Of a stretch of 64,000 nt of DNA, positions 55,830 to 64,000 are shown piece by piece. A program made the position numbers and the translations under genes. The DNA is taken from assembly GCF_000617845.2 (NCBI RefSeq), contig NZ_DF820425.1, forward strand, positions 5,073,725 through 5,137,724, read 5' to 3'. Numbering within the stretch: position 1 is the first letter of the stretch; every line of letters begins with the position of its first letter. Source of the stretch: Bradyrhizobium sp. DOA9 (GTDB lineage: Bacteria; Pseudomonadota; Alphaproteobacteria; Rhizobiales; Xanthobacteraceae). A model generated the notes under the pieces. It searched no databases. It worked only from the letters and a program-made list of their open reading frames with translations, and was not told the origin of the DNA.

Positions 55830-58562
55830 ATGAAGATGAAATTCGGCAGTCGTCTCTTTGACCAGATCTTCGTACGGAGCGGACCGATCCGCTGGCTGGT
55901 GGTGGGCGGCACGCTGCTGATCGCGGCCATCGCCATAGGCTCGGTCCTGATGGCGCAGAACTTCCGGGAGCGGGCGCTGCGCAATTCCGGCCGCGAGCTG
56001 GAAAACACCGTGCTGCTGCTCGCTCATCATTTCGATCAGCAATTGCAGGACTTCGCGGTCATCCAGAAGGATTTCGTCGACTACGTCCGTACCACCAAAA
56101 TTGCGACCGGAGAGGACTATCGCAAGCGCCTCTCGGGCGAGGACGTGCACCTGATGCTGCGGTCGAAGATCGAGGCGCTGCCCTATATGGGCGGCGTCAA
56201 CATCGTCGATACCGAAGGCAATCTGATCAATTCGTCGACGGCATGGCCGGCTCCAAAGGTGAATGTCGCCGATCGTGCCTACTTCCGCACCTTCAAATAC
56301 GATCCCTATGCGCCTGATGTCCTGATCGAGCCGCTGCACAGCCGCATCTCCGGTGCATGGACCATTCTGGTCGCCCGGAAGGTCGTCGGGCCGCGCGGCG
56401 AGTTTCTCGGTGTGGTCGGACGCGGCATCGAGCCTGCCAATTTCGAGAAATTCTTCGCCTCCGTCGTGCTCGGCGAAGGCGCGGCGATCTCGATGCTGCA
56501 TCGCGACGGCACGCTGCTCGCCCGCTATCCGCATGCCGGCGAATTGATGGGACGAAACTTCAAGACGGGTCCGTTCGAGCATCAGAGGGTGTTCGGCCTC
56601 GATCATTTTGCCGGCCGCTTCAACAGCCCCGTCGACGGCGAGGACCGGCTGATCTCCTCCCGTGCCCTGCCCCACTTCCCGATCCTGGTGATGGCAACCA
56701 CGACCCGCGCGGCGGCCCTGGCGGACTGGCGCGAGCAGATCGGCATTCTGATCTCGGTCGCGGCCTCGTCCGCGCTCGCGATCGCGGGCGTGCTGATTGC
56801 CGTCGTGCGCAAGCTGTTGGAGCAGCACCGCCTTTCGCGCCAACGGCTGACCCTGGAAAAGCAGCGGCTCGACCGCGCCGTCAACAACATGACGCAGGGC
56901 CTGCTGCTGTTCGATGCCGAGCAGCGGCTCGTCGTGTGCAACCAGCGCTACATCGAGATGTACGGTTTGTCGGCCGAGGTCGTGAAGCCCGGCTCGAGCT
57001 TCCGCGACATCATCGCCCATCGCAGGGCAACCGGCTCGTTCACCGGCGACGTCGACGCCTATGTCGCGCGCGTCCTGAAGGACATCCACCTCCGTAACTC
57101 CATGGTGGTCGAGACCGCCGATGGCCGCTCGATCCAGATCCTCAATGAACCGCTCGCCGATGGCGGCTGGGTGGCGACCCACGAGGACGTCACGGAGCGC
57201 CGTCGCATCGAGGAGCGCATCACCCACCTTGCCCATTACGACGCGCTGACGGACCTGCCCAACCGCGCCATGTTCCACGAGCATCTGCGGCAAGAACTGG
57301 CCGCGGCCCGCGACGGCGAGCAGATCGCGGTACACTACATCGACATCGACGAGTTCAAGGGCGTCAACGACGCGCTCGGCCATCTCGTCGGCGACGAGCT
57401 GTTGAAATCGATCGCGGCGAACCTCCGCCGCTGTGCGGGTCCGGAGGACTTCGTGGCACGACTCGGCGGCGACGAATTCGCCATCGTGCAGGGCGCGGTG
57501 ACGTCGCTCGATCAGGTCAACGAGCTCGTCGCGCGCGTCTTCGACACCATCCGCACGCCGTTCGACTGCATGGGCCATCATCTCACCAGCGACGCCAGCA
57601 TCGGTATCGCGCTCGCGCCGGAACACGGCACGGCGCTCGACCAGATCCTGAAGAACGCGGACATGGCCATGTACGCGGCCAAGTCCGCCGGACGCCGCAC
57701 CTACCGCTTCTTCGAGCCGGACATGGACGCCAAGGTCCGCGAACGCCGCCAGCTCGAGGCCGACCTGCGCCAGGCCATCGCGCAAGGCGGTCGCGAAGGC
57801 GGGCTCGAGGTCTATTACCAGCCCTGCCTCGGCCTGAAGGACGACCGCATCACCGGTTGCGAGGCACTGGTGCGCTGGCGCCATCCCGAGCGCGGCTGGG
57901 TCTCGCCGGCCGATTTCATCCCGATTGCCGAAGACACCGGCCTGATCAACGAGGTCGGCGAATGGGTGCTGGCGACCGCGTGCCGGGACGCGGCAGGCTG
58001 GCCCGACGACATCCGCCTCGCCGTCAACGTCTCGCCGGTGCAGTTCAAGAGCGGCACGCTGGCGCTGAAGATCATGGCGGCGCTCGCCGCGTCGAACCTG
58101 CCGGCGAGCCGGCTGGAGCTCGAGATCACCGAGGCGGTCCTGATCCGCGACGACGATGCCGCGCTCGCAATTTTGCACCAGCTCCGCGCCATCGGCGTGC
58201 GCATCGCGCTCGACGATTTCGGCACCGGCTACTCGTCGCTGAGCTATCTGCACCGCTTCCCGTTCGACAAGATCAAGATCGACCGCTGCTTCGTCGAGGA
58301 CATCGCCCGTCCCGACGGCTCCGCCAGCATCGTTCAGGCCGTCGTCAACCTGGCGGCCGCCCGCCGCATGACCACGACGGCCGAGGGCGTCGAGACCGAG
58401 GAGCAGCAGCGCCTGCTCCGCACGCTCGGCTGCTCCGAGATGCAGGGCTATCTGTTCAGCGCCGCCAAGCCCGCCGACAAGATGCTGGAACTGTTCGCCC
58501 TGCACCGCAGCCGGCTCGCCCGGCGCGAAGGCAGCGAGAGCCGCCGCCGCGAGGTCGGTTAG
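55830..58562 (+). CDS. Membrane GGDEF/EAL protein with Cache and PAS domains
   Basis: The roughly 910-residue protein has a first membrane helix (about 20-42; WLVVGGTLLIAAIAIGSVLM), an extracytoplasmic Cache-type sensor, a second helix (about 305-330), a PAS-like part (about 345-455), GGDEF (about 460-620; intact GGDEF at 546-550) and EAL (about 640-895; EAL at 678-680, plus NVSPVQFKSGTLAL and DDFGTGYSSLSYL). Both catalytic signatures look intact, so it could make or destroy c-di-GMP. The ATG at 55830 is preferred over an upstream TTG. It is a single gene between moaC and ctpA. Confidence 0.92.
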   Translation: MKMKFGSRLFDQIFVRSGPIRWLVVGGTLLIAAIAIGSVLMAQNFRERALRNSGRELENTVLLLAHHFDQQLQDFAVIQKDFVDYVRTTKIATGEDYRKRLSGEDVHLMLRSKIEALPYMGGVNIVDTEGNLINSSTAWPAPKVNVADRAYFRTFKYDPYAPDVLIEPLHSRISGAWTILVARKVVGPRGEFLGVVGRGIEPANFEKFFASVVLGEGAAISMLHRDGTLLARYPHAGELMGRNFKTGPFEHQRVFGLDHFAGRFNSPVDGEDRLISSRALPHFPILVMATTTRAAALADWREQIGILISVAASSALAIAGVLIAVVRKLLEQHRLSRQRLTLEKQRLDRAVNNMTQGLLLFDAEQRLVVCNQRYIEMYGLSAEVVKPGSSFRDIIAHRRATGSFTGDVDAYVARVLKDIHLRNSMVVETADGRSIQILNEPLADGGWVATHEDVTERRRIEERITHLAHYDALTDLPNRAMFHEHLRQELAAARDGEQIAVHYIDIDEFKGVNDALGHLVGDELLKSIAANLRRCAGPEDFVARLGGDEFAIVQGAVTSLDQVNELVARVFDTIRTPFDCMGHHLTSDASIGIALAPEHGTALDQILKNADMAMYAAKSAGRRTYRFFEPDMDAKVRERRQLEADLRQAIAQGGREGGLEVYYQPCLGLKDDRITGCEALVRWRHPERGWVSPADFIPIAEDTGLINEVGEWVLATACRDAAGWPDDIRLAVNVSPVQFKSGTLALKIMAALAASNLPASRLELEITEAVLIRDDDAALAILHQLRAIGVRIALDDFGTGYSSLSYLHRFPFDKIKIDRCFVEDIARPDGSASIVQAVVNLAAARRMTTTAEGVETEEQQRLLRTLGCSEMQGYLFSAAKPADKMLELFALHRSRLARREGSESRRREVG

Positions 58563-58585
58563 GTCTGAACGGCGCGCAAAACGAA

Positions 58586-58619
58586 TTCGCCCGGAAGCGG
58601 TCATCCGCTCCCGGGCGAA
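58586..58619. terminator. Bidirectional hairpin between the GGDEF/EAL gene and ctpA
   Basis: TTCGCCCGGAAGCGG and CCGCTCCCGGGCGAA pair with one mismatch around TCAT, between convergent genes. The stem of 15 pairs with AA/TT at its base is a good bidirectional terminator candidate. Confidence 0.7.
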
Positions 58620-58643
58620 ACATTATCCGGAACGTCGTAAGGC

Positions 58644-59981
<1,338 letters not shown>

Positions 59982-60287
59982 GGATGGGGGTGCCTTTTGC
60001 TTGGCGGTTCTCTCGAGGCTGGGACGCGCCATGCAAATGGCGACCCAGCCCATCTCTCACAATACCATTCTGGTTTCTTCAAGGCCGGGATGCCACGCTG
60101 GCGGGCAGACCGAAGAAATCCCTTCGCCTTGGCCTAAACTTTTGGCAACGTTCCGAAACCTGCTTCAACGCAAGACGGCGCCGGTCGGGCCGCCCACGCC
60201 TCGCAGCTATGCGATTTTAGGATGGTTTTGGAGGGCCGGACGCGATAGGCGATGACGATAAGACTTCAAATTCTCGGGAGGACAACA
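59982..60287. other. Divergent promoter region between ctpA and the alpha-hydroxy-acid oxidase gene
   Basis: About 306 bases contain both promoters. I recognise no operator, repeat or ORF; the strong ribosome-binding site GGGAGGACAACA lies just before 60288. Confidence 0.5.
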
Positions 60288-61421
60288 ATGAATGAAGCGC
60301 CCCGCATCCGGCCGGAACGGAACGTCGAGCTCGGTGCCAGCGACGAGCCGTTCCAGAACCTGCACGAGTTCGTCCGGAAGGCGCGCGCCAACCTCAACCA
60401 GAATGCCTGGGACTACATCGTCGGCGCCGCCGAGACCGAGACCACGATGCGGCGCAACCGCATGGCGCTCGACGAGATCGCCTTCCGCCCGCGCGTGCTG
60501 CGCGACGTCCGCAAGGTCGATGGCAGCGTCGAGCAGTTCGGCCGCAAGATGCGCCTGCCGGTGGTGCTGGCTCCCGTCGGCGCACTCGAGATCTTCGATC
60601 CGGATGGCGCGGCGAGCGTCGCGCGCGCTGCGGGCAGGTTCGGCGCGGCGCACATGCTGAGCTCGGTGTCCGAGCCCGGTCTCGAGACCACCGCCGAGGC
60701 TGCCCCCGATGCGCTGCGTCTCTATCAGCTCTATGTCCGCGGCGACGATGCCTTCGTCGCCGACGTCGTCAGCCGGACCGAGAAGAACGCTTATGCCGCC
60801 TTCTGCCTGACCGTGGACACCGCCCATTACAGCCGTCGTGAACGTGACATCGCCAAGCGCTACGTTCGCGAGAGCCGTCTGCGCGCCACCGGCGGCGATT
60901 TCCAGAAGGGCCTGGAGTGGCGCACCGTGAAGATGATCAAGGACAAGTTCAAAATTCCGCTGATCCTCAAGGGCATCGCCACCGCCGAGGATGCGCAGAT
61001 CGCGCTCGATCACGGCGTCGAATGGATCTACGTCTCCAATCACGGCGGCCGCCAGCTCGACCACGGCCGCGGCGCCATGCACGTGCTGCCGGAGATCGTC
61101 GACGCCGTGAAGGGCCGCGCCAAGATCATGGTCGACGGCGGCTTCTGCCGCGGCACCGACATCGTCAAGGCGATCGCGGCGGGCGCCGATCTCGTCGGCA
61201 TCGGCCGGCTGCAATGCTGGGCGCTGGCGGCGGCCGGCGAAGCCGGCGTCGTGCGGATGCTGGAGCTGCTCGAAGACGAGGTGCTGCGCTGCCTCGGCCT
61301 CCTGGGCGCCACCTCATTCGCCGAGATCGACAAATCCTGCCTGCATCCGGCGACCGCGACCAACGCGCCCAGCGTGTTCAGCGCGTTCCCGCTGTTCGAC
61401 CACGAGCCTTATCGTTATTGA
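60288..61421 (+). CDS. lldD: FMN-dependent alpha-hydroxy-acid oxidase/dehydrogenase
   Basis: The 377-residue enzyme belongs to the family of L-lactate dehydrogenase LldD, glycolate oxidase and mandelate dehydrogenase. It shows AWDYIVGAAETETTMRRNR, RPRVLRDV, the catalytic His in SNHGGRQLDHGR, the Lys of ILKGIATAEDA and FMN phosphate block VDGGFCRGTDIVKAIAAGAD. It oxidises a 2-hydroxy acid to a keto acid at FMN. The start follows GGGAGGACAACA. The substrate is not fixed: lactate is only a family guess. The next gene, a phosphatase, is 28 bases downstream. Confidence 0.85.
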   Translation: MNEAPRIRPERNVELGASDEPFQNLHEFVRKARANLNQNAWDYIVGAAETETTMRRNRMALDEIAFRPRVLRDVRKVDGSVEQFGRKMRLPVVLAPVGALEIFDPDGAASVARAAGRFGAAHMLSSVSEPGLETTAEAAPDALRLYQLYVRGDDAFVADVVSRTEKNAYAAFCLTVDTAHYSRRERDIAKRYVRESRLRATGGDFQKGLEWRTVKMIKDKFKIPLILKGIATAEDAQIALDHGVEWIYVSNHGGRQLDHGRGAMHVLPEIVDAVKGRAKIMVDGGFCRGTDIVKAIAAGADLVGIGRLQCWALAAAGEAGVVRMLELLEDEVLRCLGLLGATSFAEIDKSCLHPATATNAPSVFSAFPLFDHEPYRY

Positions 61422-61449
61422 TGCGCGATACTGCAGTGAAAAGGACGCA

Positions 61450-62073
61450 ATGACATCGCTCTCTCCCGGCAGCGCGGATGCGCTGCTGTTCGACCTCGGG
61501 CGCGTGGTGCTCGACATCGACTTCTCCAAGGCGATCGCCTGCTGGGCGGGACATGCCGGCTGCCAGCCGGAGGCCATCATCGCGCGCTATGTGCGTGACG
61601 AGGCCTACCGCCTGCATGAGATGGGCAAGATCAGCGACGCGGACTATTTCGCCACGCTGCGGTCCTCGCTCGGGATCGGCATCTCGGATGCGCAGTTTCT
61701 GGAAGGCTGGAACGCGATCTTCGCCGGCGAGATGCCCGATATCGCCGAGCTGCTGCCGCGTGCGGCGAAGCAGATGCCGCTCTACGCCTTCTCCAACACC
61801 AATCGGCCGCACGTCGACTATTTCTCCAGGGAATATGCCGGTCTGCTGGGCCATTTCCGCGAGCTGTATTTGTCGTCCAGCATCGGCCTGCGCAAACCGG
61901 ATGCCGAGGCGTTCGACCATGTCGTCGCGGCGATCGGCGTACCGGCCGAGCGAATCGTCTTCTTCGACGATCTCGCCGAGAACATCGAGGGAGCGCGGGC
62001 GCGCGGCTTGACCGCCGTGCATGTCACCTCGCCGCGTGACGTCGGGAACGCATTGAAAGCGCTGGGGATCTGA
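61450..62073 (+). CDS. HAD hydrolase of the YihX type
   Basis: This 207-residue HAD-IA phosphatase has the nucleophile Asp in LLFDLGRVVLDIDFSKAI, motif II in YAFSNTNRPHVDYF, motif III Lys in GLRKPDAEAFDHV and motif IV in IVFFDDLAENIEGARARG. The motif I form FDLGxVxxDIDF is that of E. coli YihX (alpha-D-glucose-1-phosphate phosphatase). It may share a transcript with the upstream oxidase. Substrate unknown. Confidence 0.85.
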   Translation: MTSLSPGSADALLFDLGRVVLDIDFSKAIACWAGHAGCQPEAIIARYVRDEAYRLHEMGKISDADYFATLRSSLGIGISDAQFLEGWNAIFAGEMPDIAELLPRAAKQMPLYAFSNTNRPHVDYFSREYAGLLGHFRELYLSSSIGLRKPDAEAFDHVVAAIGVPAERIVFFDDLAENIEGARARGLTAVHVTSPRDVGNALKALGI

Positions 62074-62225
62074 GCTGCGGAGGAGCGTGCTCGGTTCCAG
62101 GAGCTAAATTTGGGTTCTGATGAGGAACCTAATCACTTTGTGCATTTTTATACAGAGTTCCGGGAACGGAATACCACCCTTCGGACTCATGAGTCTGTTG
62201 GGACATCTACATTGGACTGATCGAC

Positions 62226-62429
62226 GTGCTGGGCAAGACCTACCTCACCAAGCAAGCCTCTCTCCTGCTCGAATTCGCCAGAACCACCTCGGATTCTGAC
62301 CTCTCCGCCAAGCTGATCAGCAAGGCAGCCGACCTGAAATCCCAGGCCGATCCGCTGCCCGACAAGGATCAAGGCCCCAAGGCGCCCGACGTCGCGGACA
62401 TCAGTCCAGGCGGTCCGACGGGGCGTTGA
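62226..62429 (+). CDS. Small conserved-looking protein (67 aa)
   Basis: This short protein begins with a GTG codon and reads MLGKTYLTKQASLLLEFART, then SDLSAKLISKAADLKSQADP, an amphipathic helix pair, followed by a Pro/Asp-rich tail ending GGPTGR. It has no cysteine or membrane segment. I do not know its role. It lies between the phosphatase and moeA with another mini-ORF after it. Real coding is likely from its composition. Confidence 0.5.
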   Translation: MLGKTYLTKQASLLLEFARTTSDSDLSAKLISKAADLKSQADPLPDKDQGPKAPDVADISPGGPTGR

Positions 62430-62432
62430 CCG

Positions 62433-62525
62433 ATGTTGGCCGTGGCGCTCGTCATTCTCGTCCTGGCCATGGCTATCCTCGTTCCGGTCTGTCTCGCCTT
62501 CCGCATCATGCCGCGGCGGAGTTGA
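62433..62525 (+). CDS. Possible 30-residue membrane peptide
   Basis: The frame reads MLAVALVILVLAMAILVPVC and then LAFRIMPRRS with a TGA stop. The hydrophobic run with a short basic C-terminus would form one transmembrane helix. It starts 4 bases after the upstream mini-gene. Such tiny frames can occur by chance, so this is tentative. Confidence 0.35.
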   Translation: MLAVALVILVLAMAILVPVCLAFRIMPRRS

Positions 62526-62650
62526 GCCGACCTCCTCCGTCCCGGCGATCATGCAGGGACAAATCATCCTGCGCGCTGCTTTGCCTCACGCCTCCGCTCG
62601 GCTAGAACTCTCGCCGTCCATTGACTGATGCGCATAGCAGGAGTTCGCCC

Positions 62651-63859
62651 GTGGCCCTGATGCCGGTTTCTGACGCGCTCGCCGCGGTGCTGGCCGGCGT
62701 CGAGCCGCTGGCTGAAGAGAAGGTCGGCCTCGACGAGGCCTACCACCGTGTGCTCGCGTACGATGTCGCGGCACGGCGCACGCAGCCGCCGGAGGCGATG
62801 TCGGCGATGGACGGCTATGCCGTGCGCGCGGCCGACGCGGCGGTCGAGTCCAGGCTGACCGTCATCGGCGAGGTCGCGGCGGGTCGGCCGTTCGCGGGAA
62901 GCGTCGGCCCCGGCGAAGCCGTGCGGATCTTCACCGGCGGCGTCGTTCCCGACGGCGCCGACGCCGTCGTGATCCAAGAGGACACGGCCGCCGACGGCAA
63001 GCATGTCACGATCAAGGAAGCCGCCATTTTCGGCCGGCACATCCGCCCCGCAGGCGTCGACTTCCGCGAAGGGGACGTGCTGCTGCGCAAGGGAATCCGC
63101 CTCACCGAGCGCGATCTCGCCCTCGCCGCCGGAATGAATCATCCGCAGCTCGCCGTGATCCGCCGCCCGAAGGTCGCGATTCTCGCCTCCGGAGACGAAC
63201 TGGTGATGCCCGGCACCACGCCTGGTCCCGGCCAGATCGTCTATTCCAACGGCTATGCCCTGCACGCGCTCGCCCGCAGCGAGGGCGCCGAGACCATCGA
63301 CCTCGGAATTGCCGCCGATACGCTGGAGGCGACGTCCGCCGGCATCCGCCGCGCGCGCGAGAGCGGCGCCGACATCCTGGTCACGACCGGCGGTGCCTCG
63401 GTCGGCGACCACGATCTGGTCCAGCAGGCGCTCAAGGGCGAAGGCATCGCCATGGCGTTCTGGAAGATCGCGATCCGGCCGGGGAAGCCGATGATGCATG
63501 GCCGTCTCGGCGCGATGCGCGTGATCGGCCTGCCCGGCAATCCCGTGTCGTCATACGTGTGCGCCTTCCTGTTCATGGTGCCCTTGATTCGCGCCTTGTC
63601 GGGCCGTTCCGTGATTCATCATCAGCGCGAGCGCGCCGTGCTCGCCTGCGATCTCGGCGCCAACGACCAGCGCGAGGATTATCTGCGCGCGCGGCTAGAA
63701 GTGCGCGACGACGGCACGCGCGTCGCGCTTCCCGTCAGCCATCAGGACTCCTCCCTGCTTGCGAATCTCGCTGCGGCACAGGTACTTCTCGTGCGCGCAC
63801 CGTTCGCGCCGAAGGCCGTGGCCGGCACGCCTTGCGAGGTGCTGCGGCTGCCCGTCTGA
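62651..63859 (+). CDS. moeA: Molybdopterin molybdenumtransferase MoeA
   Basis: The 402-residue enzyme ligates molybdate to adenylylated molybdopterin. It shows AMSAMDGYAVRAAD, the FTGGVVPDGADAVVIQED block, GVDFREGDVLL, LASGDELVMPG, VTTGGASVGDHDLV, KIAIRPGKPMMHG and GLPGNPVSSYV. I place the start at GTG 62651 (AGGAG before) because homologues begin ALMPVSDALAAVL; an in-frame TTG lies 10 codons upstream. It likely precedes lexA, which would begin outside the window. Confidence 0.95.
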   Translation: MALMPVSDALAAVLAGVEPLAEEKVGLDEAYHRVLAYDVAARRTQPPEAMSAMDGYAVRAADAAVESRLTVIGEVAAGRPFAGSVGPGEAVRIFTGGVVPDGADAVVIQEDTAADGKHVTIKEAAIFGRHIRPAGVDFREGDVLLRKGIRLTERDLALAAGMNHPQLAVIRRPKVAILASGDELVMPGTTPGPGQIVYSNGYALHALARSEGAETIDLGIAADTLEATSAGIRRARESGADILVTTGGASVGDHDLVQQALKGEGIAMAFWKIAIRPGKPMMHGRLGAMRVIGLPGNPVSSYVCAFLFMVPLIRALSGRSVIHHQRERAVLACDLGANDQREDYLRARLEVRDDGTRVALPVSHQDSSLLANLAAAQVLLVRAPFAPKAVAGTPCEVLRLPV

Positions 63860-63920
63860 GCTGCCGAGCCACACGCATTCCGCGAGCTTCGCTTCGTTCA
63901 CCATAAATTAAGCAGTTGCG

Positions 63921-63935
63921 GAACACATATCGAAC
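63921..63935. promoter_or_regulatory. LexA-type SOS box
   Basis: GAAC-ACATATC-GAAC is the inverse complement of the alphaproteobacterial LexA operator GTTC-N7-GTTC. It lies 62 bases after moeA and about 65 bases before the window end. Position suggests it controls the next gene, probably lexA itself; that gene is not in the window. Confidence 0.75.
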
Positions 63936-64000
63936 ATATAGTGTCCGTTCATGATTTGTTTCGAGGATGTAGCGGCTTATCGCCGACTTCACCGTCTCGG

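Noticed and set aside
55746..58604. A 952-codon minus-strand frame
   Set aside because: It is the antisense of the GGDEF/EAL gene, with repetitive Asp/Val/Arg-rich composition.

Overview
The window is a chromosomal segment of a high-GC alphaproteobacterium of the Rhizobiales, most likely Bradyrhizobium or a close relative. Four things point there. Gene order is typical: dgt-argS, tpiA-secG-pyrG, kdsA, eno-ftsB-pdhABC-lpdA, and trpD-trpC-moaC followed by moeA. The E1-beta subunit of pyruvate dehydrogenase carries its own lipoyl domain. An ExoR-like Sel1-repeat protein is present. Several palindromic intergenic repeats are of kinds common in Bradyrhizobium genomes (for example arms beginning GTCATTGCGAGCGCAGCG). 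I saw no rRNA, tRNA, CRISPR array, prophage or complete insertion sequence.

Region by region. 0-8.1 kb: argS (cut by the window edge) and dgt, divergent from an ErpA-type Fe-S carrier; a hybrid histidine kinase; xthA; then ilvD overlapping exoR. 8.1-15.5 kb: repeats, small proteins, a HAMP adenylate cyclase, a lytic transglycosylase and a cluster of four small cysteine-rich proteins. 15.5-19 kb: a three-PAS sensor kinase, a FixJ-like regulator and a lone receiver. 19-28 kb: an orphan Bug-type binding protein, a threonine synthase-like enzyme, and the pyruvate dehydrogenase operon (transcribed pdhA, pdhB, DUF5076, deaminase, pdhC, two-TM protein, lpdA). 28-31 kb: an aldehyde dehydrogenase with an AcoR-like regulator that lacks the AAA+ domain, and ftsB. 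31-34.7 kb: flavin reductase, MDR oxidoreductase and eno.

34.8-44.9 kb is an accessory-looking block between eno and kdsA. It holds a Vgb-like propeller protein, queF, a Baeyer-Villiger monooxygenase/esterase pair with a divergent AraC regulator, a glutaminase remnant, a Tat-exported cyclase-family hydrolase divergent from a CobW-type GTPase, and an MFS transporter. 44.9-55.7 kb is mainly housekeeping: kdsA, NIPSNAP, a TPR protein, pyrG, secG, tpiA, ppiD, trpD, trpC and moaC. 55.8-62.5 kb separates moaC from moeA and holds a GGDEF/EAL protein, ctpA, an alpha-hydroxy-acid oxidase, a YihX-like phosphatase and two very small ORFs. The window ends with moeA and a LexA-type SOS box that probably belongs to lexA just outside.

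The housekeeping genes link glycolysis (tpiA, eno), acetyl-CoA formation (pdh, lpdA), CTP and KDO supply (pyrG, kdsA), tryptophan and molybdopterin synthesis. Interspersed are signalling genes (two histidine kinases, an adenylate cyclase, a c-di-GMP enzyme). I found no obvious new defence or mobile system. The most unusual items are the cluster of small C-x2-C...C-x3-C proteins with stop/start overlaps, the minimal AcoR-like regulator next to a perfect 8-bp-arm palindrome, and the monooxygenase/esterase module.
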